16,065 nt of DNA from CAYTOJ01 sp964439415 (lineage in GTDB: Bacteria; Pseudomonadota; Alphaproteobacteria; Rickettsiales; CAZAGG01). A model generated the notes under the pieces. It worked only from the letters and a program-made list of their open reading frames with translations, ran no database searches and was not told the DNA's origin. The stretch lies in assembly GCA_964439415.1 (NCBI GenBank), contig CAYTOJ010000036.1, forward strand, positions 1-16,065, given 5' to 3'. Below are positions 12,430 to 16,065 of the stretch, piece by piece. Every line of letters begins with the position of its first letter. Within the stretch, counting starts at the first letter, position 1. Made by a program: the position numbers and the translations under genes.

Positions 12430-14130
12430 TTAGAATCGTTTATTCAGGCTGAAGAATACCCTTGGCTCGTCACCCCTGCCACGCTCGGCTGCTATATTTT
12501 TGGTAAGCGGCCAGTTAACCTCGACATTTCCGGTCAAGTCATATGCAAGATTGGAGCGGATACCCACACCTGCTGAGGCTAGGGAGCTTGAATCGTCAAC
12601 ACCGGCTGGCATTTTCTTAAGCCATACTCTGCCTATGTCATAGTAACCGTATACCTGGTAGTCCTTAATAACAGGGGTATTAATCTCGTTTGAGAATCTC
12701 AGCTCGATTTTACCGGCAACTCCTGAATCACCAGAGATTTCAGCCGCATCATAAGCCCTGCCATAGAAAGGCCCACCTACCGCGAACTGTTCGGATACAA
12801 ACAACGGGTCAAAGCTGTACTGGCCAGATACGCCGCCGAATAACGACAGTTTACCAGGCAGTGCCTGCACACGGTTTACTTCACCCTTTACCAGTGTGAA
12901 GGCTTCATCGCCATTCCCGCGGGAGCGGATAGGGCTGCCCTTAGCTGCACCAAACACATCAACCCCTTGGCGAACCTGAGCGACTGCCTGATTAACCCCG
13001 CGCAGGGAATCGGCTTTATCATACTCAAAGCCAACATAGGCTGTGCGTACCCTATCAGTATAAAGTTGCAAAGTTGTTATGTCATAATCTGACTGGAAAT
13101 AGTCAAGCCCGACAAAACCATTTAAATTCTCTGATCGGGTGCGGATAAAGGGGTGATTGACTGTAACATCCAGTTCACCGATTTTACCGTCAATGTTGAG
13201 GTCACGGATTGGCCCACCTGGTTGTGCATGAGCATAAGAACCCCTGATAAGGAGTTTCGTACCCTCTGCCCCAAGCTGTTGTTCATTAAGTATATCAATA
13301 TATCGCAGTTCCTCAGATTCTCCGGTTGTAATGCCACGCACCGTCAGGCGGTCATACAGCCCCATGCCATTATTAAGCGCGGCAACGCCGGTAAGCTGGT
13401 AGCGCCCCAGATAGCGGCTACCGCGATTATCAGCCTGCAGTGATGCATCATGTTTTTTATGATCCAGAGTTATTACAAGTTCAGAAGCCCATGGTATGCT
13501 GGCTGATGGCCTTAAAAAGCCACGCGCCTTTACGCCGGGCAGATCATCAATCAGCAATAGGTAACGCTCAAGGGATTTTATATTCAGAGGTTTATTATTA
13601 GTTATCTTTCCAGCCATACCCTCTACAAGGCTTTTACGTGATTCCGGCAACCCAACATAAGAGATGTTGCTAACATAGCCTTCAATCACCTGAACCGTGA
13701 CATCCCCGCCGGAAATGTTCTGCGGGGTAATAACAGCGCGGGAGAGAATATAACCATCCTTCCTGTATCTGGTGGTGATGGTATTTACCAGAGCATTCAG
13801 ATCAGCCACGCTGACTTCACGCCCTATTAGCCCGGAGTATGCATCACGGAATTCTTCTGGTTTATAAACCGTCGAGCCAACTATACGTACATTAGTAAGC
13901 CGGAAAGCTGGGATGCTATCGCTAACGCCAGCAGTTGACGCAGGGGCTTCCACTGTAGAGCCGCTTGACCTTGGCGGAAGCGGTGGTTCAGCCGTCTTTC
14001 TTATAACCTGGGGATTGGCTCCATAAGGAACCGTGACGGCTCCAGCGTTGTTCCAGATTGACAGATAGCTCACAGATGTAGCCAAAACAAGCGCCAGGCC
14101 TGAAACAGAGTTTCGCGTTAAACTGTGCAT
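12430..14130 (-). CDS. Two-partner secretion outer-membrane transporter (TpsB, FhaC/ShlB family)
   Basis: An Omp85-superfamily outer-membrane channel that exports its TpsA partner. From ATG 14130 it is 566 aa, normal for the family. After a signal peptide (likely cleavage near NNAGA) and a Pro-rich linker comes a POTRA_2 domain (about 75-153: FRLTNVRIVGSTVYKPEEF, TRYRKDGYILSRAVITPQ, VTVQVIEGYVSNI). A second POTRA-like part (to about 225) and a ShlB-type 16-strand barrel follow, with the conserved loop motif as GGPFYGRAYD (GRAYD 457-461). It ends in phenylalanine (SLNKRF), as outer-membrane barrels do. ATG 14130 has AAGGA 8 nt upstream; a TTG five codons earlier (14145) is less likely. Its substrate is most likely the TpsA encoded downstream. 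Confidence 0.93.
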   Translation of the reverse strand: MHSLTRNSVSGLALVLATSVSYLSIWNNAGAVTVPYGANPQVIRKTAEPPLPPRSSGSTVEAPASTAGVSDSIPAFRLTNVRIVGSTVYKPEEFRDAYSGLIGREVSVADLNALVNTITTRYRKDGYILSRAVITPQNISGGDVTVQVIEGYVSNISYVGLPESRKSLVEGMAGKITNNKPLNIKSLERYLLLIDDLPGVKARGFLRPSASIPWASELVITLDHKKHDASLQADNRGSRYLGRYQLTGVAALNNGMGLYDRLTVRGITTGESEELRYIDILNEQQLGAEGTKLLIRGSYAHAQPGGPIRDLNIDGKIGELDVTVNHPFIRTRSENLNGFVGLDYFQSDYDITTLQLYTDRVRTAYVGFEYDKADSLRGVNQAVAQVRQGVDVFGAAKGSPIRSRGNGDEAFTLVKGEVNRVQALPGKLSLFGGVSGQYSFDPLFVSEQFAVGGPFYGRAYDAAEISGDSGVAGKIELRFSNEINTPVIKDYQVYGYYDIGRVWLKKMPAGVDDSSSLASAGVGIRSNLAYDLTGNVEVNWPLTKNIAAERGRGDEPRVFFSLNKRF

Positions 14131-14533
14131 CGGATAGTCCTTCAAATTATATATTTTATTTTTCTAAAATGCGTTCTTAGGCTTATTGCATTATTAACAC
14201 AAAGTAAATTATTAAATATACAGAAATGATGTACTTTTCATTAAACATATACAGACCATACTTAATAATTCAGTATAACTTTCAGTATTCTACTTAAATC
14301 TCAGAAATTTAAAAGCGCGACTTTTATGCAACACTAAATGGTTAATTTTTGTAATCATTTTTGTTAACATCGGTTTACAAGTATTGAGGGGGTTGGTGGT
14401 CAGTGCAACATATTGATATCAATGACTAATTGGCTGTAGTATATTTTACACATTTATTTGATAAAATTTTTCTTGATGTTTACTAAATTTTAATTATTTA
14501 ATAGCTCCAGAAAACAATTTAAGGAGTTATTCA
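14131..14533. other. AT-rich divergent region between tpsB and the RTX gene
   Basis: 403 bases without a gene; promoters for both divergent genes should lie here. A perfect 12-bp palindrome ATTGATATCAAT sits at 14412-14423, 110 nt before the RTX ATG. An inverted repeat TTGTAA/TTACAA (14349-14354, 14375-14380) brackets TTAACATCGGTTTAC, one mismatch from a CtrA-type TTAA-N7-TTAA box. High AT content makes promoter calls unreliable, so none is marked. Confidence 0.5.
14412..14423. promoter_or_regulatory. Perfect 12-bp palindrome upstream of the RTX gene
   Basis: ATTGATATCAAT is fully self-complementary and lies between the divergent tpsB and RTX genes. The half site TTGAT resembles an FNR/CRP-type half, but the normal 4-nt spacer is absent, so that assignment does not fit. 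A dimeric regulator site is possible. Confidence 0.3.
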
Positions 14534-16065
14534 ATGTCTGTACTGAATGGCACAAATAGCAGTGAAGTTTTAAACGGTACTGCCAGCAACGATACCATAT
14601 ACGGTTTTGGCGGCAGCGATACCATAAATGGTTTGTCAGGTGATGACGCGCTTTATGGTGATTTAAGCGGTAGTGACACCGTAATTGGTGCGCCGCAGGA
14701 ATTAGACCTTGGCCGCACAGGTGGCTACTCAGCCAATAACACAACGCAACGCGCTTTGTTTAAGGATGACTGGTTCGGCACATCGAACGTAGTTGTTACC
14801 GGGCGCGGCTTTGACGATGTTGAAACAACTTACAACGGTACGCTTCTTAAAACATTTGATCAGAACAGCCCGCAGGTAACATTCGGCAGCACTTTCGGTA
14901 TTGGCGTAACGGGAGCATATCCAGGTGGTGCGGTTAAGTCCGAAATCGGTTATAATTCCAACAACGGCAAAACCGAATGCCTGTCTTTCGAGTGGTCAGG
15001 CGGTTATGTGTCTACGGCTACCGTTGAGCTAGCGAAATTCTTTAATCTTGCAGCAGGCTTTGACAAGGGCACGGAAGTTGGTGAAGTTCGTGCATTCCTG
15101 AAGGGTGCGGAAGTAGACCTTAGCGGTGCACAGGTTGGCGGTAGCGGTTCCGGCGTGGCAGAATCCGGGCTTGGCCTGAAACTCACGGCTGATAGCGCGG
15201 CAGGCGATTTCAAGTTCAATATCAGCGGCGCGAATTTTGATAAACTGGTATTCTCCACCAGGGATTATAGTGCGCCGACTAATGAATATAAAACGGAAGC
15301 CTACCATGTAGACAGTTCCGATTATTACATTCAGCACATTAAATATACCTTCAACGCTGGTAAAAGCACCACGGCAGCTGCGCCTTACAACGATAACATC
15401 AGTGGCGGCGAAGGGGAGGACAGCATCTATGGAAACCAGGGCGATGATTACATCAGCGGCGGCACTGGTAACGACCTGCTCTTCGGCGATAAGGACAAAC
15501 AGGAAGTCACAGGCTATGTCACCTATAATGATACCATAGCGGGCGATGACGGCAAGGATACCATCTATGGGAACTGCGGTGCGGATTCCTTAAGTGGTGG
15601 CTCTGGGAGTGACCTTATATATGGTGCAGACGGCACTGATTCCTACAACCCTGATAGCTGGGAGATTTCCTACTTCCTGGCTGAAGGCGAAAAAGCAACC
15701 CCAACCCGAACATTCCCCGAAGATTCCCACGACACCCTGCTTGGTGGCGGTGGCAAGGATACTCTGTACGGTGAAAACGGGAACGACCTGCTGAACGGCG
15801 GCAGTGGGGATGACCGCCTGATTGGCGGCCACGGCTCCGACACTTTCCAGTTCGACACCACCACCATGGGGCGGGATGTGATTCTGGACTTTGATAACGG
15901 CGCGGATAAAATTAACCTCGCCAAGGCCGGAATAAAAATCGGTATGGTGGATAAGAATGCGGATAACATTGTGGATCACCGCGATGTGCTGATCTATAAC
16001 GGCAGTATGATAATCACCTTTGAGCCACTGCCGATATACCACAACTTCATAGTTGTGCTGGGCAC
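14534..16065 (+). CDS. RTX calcium-binding secreted protein, 3' end beyond the window
   Basis: An open frame from ATG 14534 to the window end, at least 510 codons with no stop. AAGGAG lies 7 nt upstream of the ATG. It starts almost directly with RTX nonapeptides (GFGGSDTINGLSGDDALYGD, about 24-43). A central domain of about 230 residues (about 55-285) without RTX repeats follows, rich in beta-like segments and not recognised. A second RTX block spans 286-436 (GGEGEDSIYGNQGDDYISGG, GGGGKDTLYGENGNDLLNGG), interrupted by two short inserts. Then SDTFQFD and DVILDFDNGADKINL (about 435-465) resemble the C-terminal segment of serralysin-type RTX proteins. Such proteins leave through type I secretion and fold on binding Ca2+; no T1SS gene is in the window. 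No catalytic motif (for example HExxH) is seen, so a surface or matrix role is inferred. Confidence 0.9.
   Translation, partial: MSVLNGTNSSEVLNGTASNDTIYGFGGSDTINGLSGDDALYGDLSGSDTVIGAPQELDLGRTGGYSANNTTQRALFKDDWFGTSNVVVTGRGFDDVETTYNGTLLKTFDQNSPQVTFGSTFGIGVTGAYPGGAVKSEIGYNSNNGKTECLSFEWSGGYVSTATVELAKFFNLAAGFDKGTEVGEVRAFLKGAEVDLSGAQVGGSGSGVAESGLGLKLTADSAAGDFKFNISGANFDKLVFSTRDYSAPTNEYKTEAYHVDSSDYYIQHIKYTFNAGKSTTAAAPYNDNISGGEGEDSIYGNQGDDYISGGTGNDLLFGDKDKQEVTGYVTYNDTIAGDDGKDTIYGNCGADSLSGGSGSDLIYGADGTDSYNPDSWEISYFLAEGEKATPTRTFPEDSHDTLLGGGGKDTLYGENGNDLLNGGSGDDRLIGGHGSDTFQFDTTTMGRDVILDFDNGADKINLAKAGIKIGMVDKNADNIVDHRDVLIYNGSMIITFEPLPIYHNFIVVLG

Noticed and set aside
14412..14423. FNR/CRP-type binding site
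   Set aside because: TTGAT and ATCAA half sites abut with no 4-nt spacer, so the family spacing rule is not met; kept only as an unassigned palindrome.
15590..16042. 150-codon minus-strand open frame at the right edge
   Set aside because: Antisense to the RTX repeats; Val/Ile-rich shadow of the Asp/Gly codons with no start context.
14534..16065. Serralysin-type metalloprotease
   Set aside because: The C-terminal part looks serralysin-like, but no HExxH zinc motif is present in the 510 codons seen.

Overview
The window looks like chromosomal DNA of a Gram-negative bacterium, most likely an alphaproteobacterium. This placing rests on protein style, moderate GC with AT-rich gaps, and loose CtrA-like TTAA boxes; no rRNA or tRNA gene is present to confirm it. 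The housekeeping genes are intact: dxs (isoprenoid precursors), guaB (GMP synthesis) and an RluC/D-type pseudouridine synthase. The other genes concern signalling and the cell surface.

Layout. 1-290: no gene, but an approximately 177-bp MITE-like element with 13-bp terminal inverted repeats inside 9-bp direct repeats. 291-3062 (minus): dxs followed by an orphan KdpE/OmpR-type response regulator. 3266-4654 (minus): a membrane-anchored protein of unknown function with a proline-rich tail. 4933-5163 (minus): a tiny exported Lys/Glu/Met-rich protein. 5164-5607: AT-rich divergent region with several palindromes. 5608-5970 and 6138-6635 (plus): a small unknown protein and an exported beta-sandwich-like protein. 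6711-9125 (plus): guaB and the rlu gene, 3 nt apart. 9245-10288 (plus): a PAS-GGDEF diguanylate cyclase. 10481-14130 (minus): a two-partner secretion pair, tpsB then tpsA. 14534 to the window end (plus): an RTX calcium-binding protein cut by the edge.

The most striking non-coding signal is a repeated element of about 140 bp with three hairpins, present in three full copies (4723-4862, 10287-10429, 12270-12408), with a short probable remnant at 3100-3116. In every full copy the order is gene stop, hairpin H3, usually a U-rich tract, H2, H1, in the same orientation relative to the gene reading into it. In two copies H3 plus the T-tract has the form of an intrinsic terminator. In one copy H3 starts inside the TGA stop codon of the diguanylate cyclase. 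This looks like a dispersed, possibly mobile, terminator family.

Working together (inference): the diguanylate cyclase, the TPS exoprotein and transporter, and the divergent RTX protein form a surface or attachment neighbourhood. The TpsA is unusually short (508 aa). It has a TPS domain, a (Pro-Asn)16 spacer encoded by a hexanucleotide repeat, a Pro/Gln spacer with an internal duplication, and a C-terminal Cys pair resembling the anchoring loop of HMW1-type adhesins.
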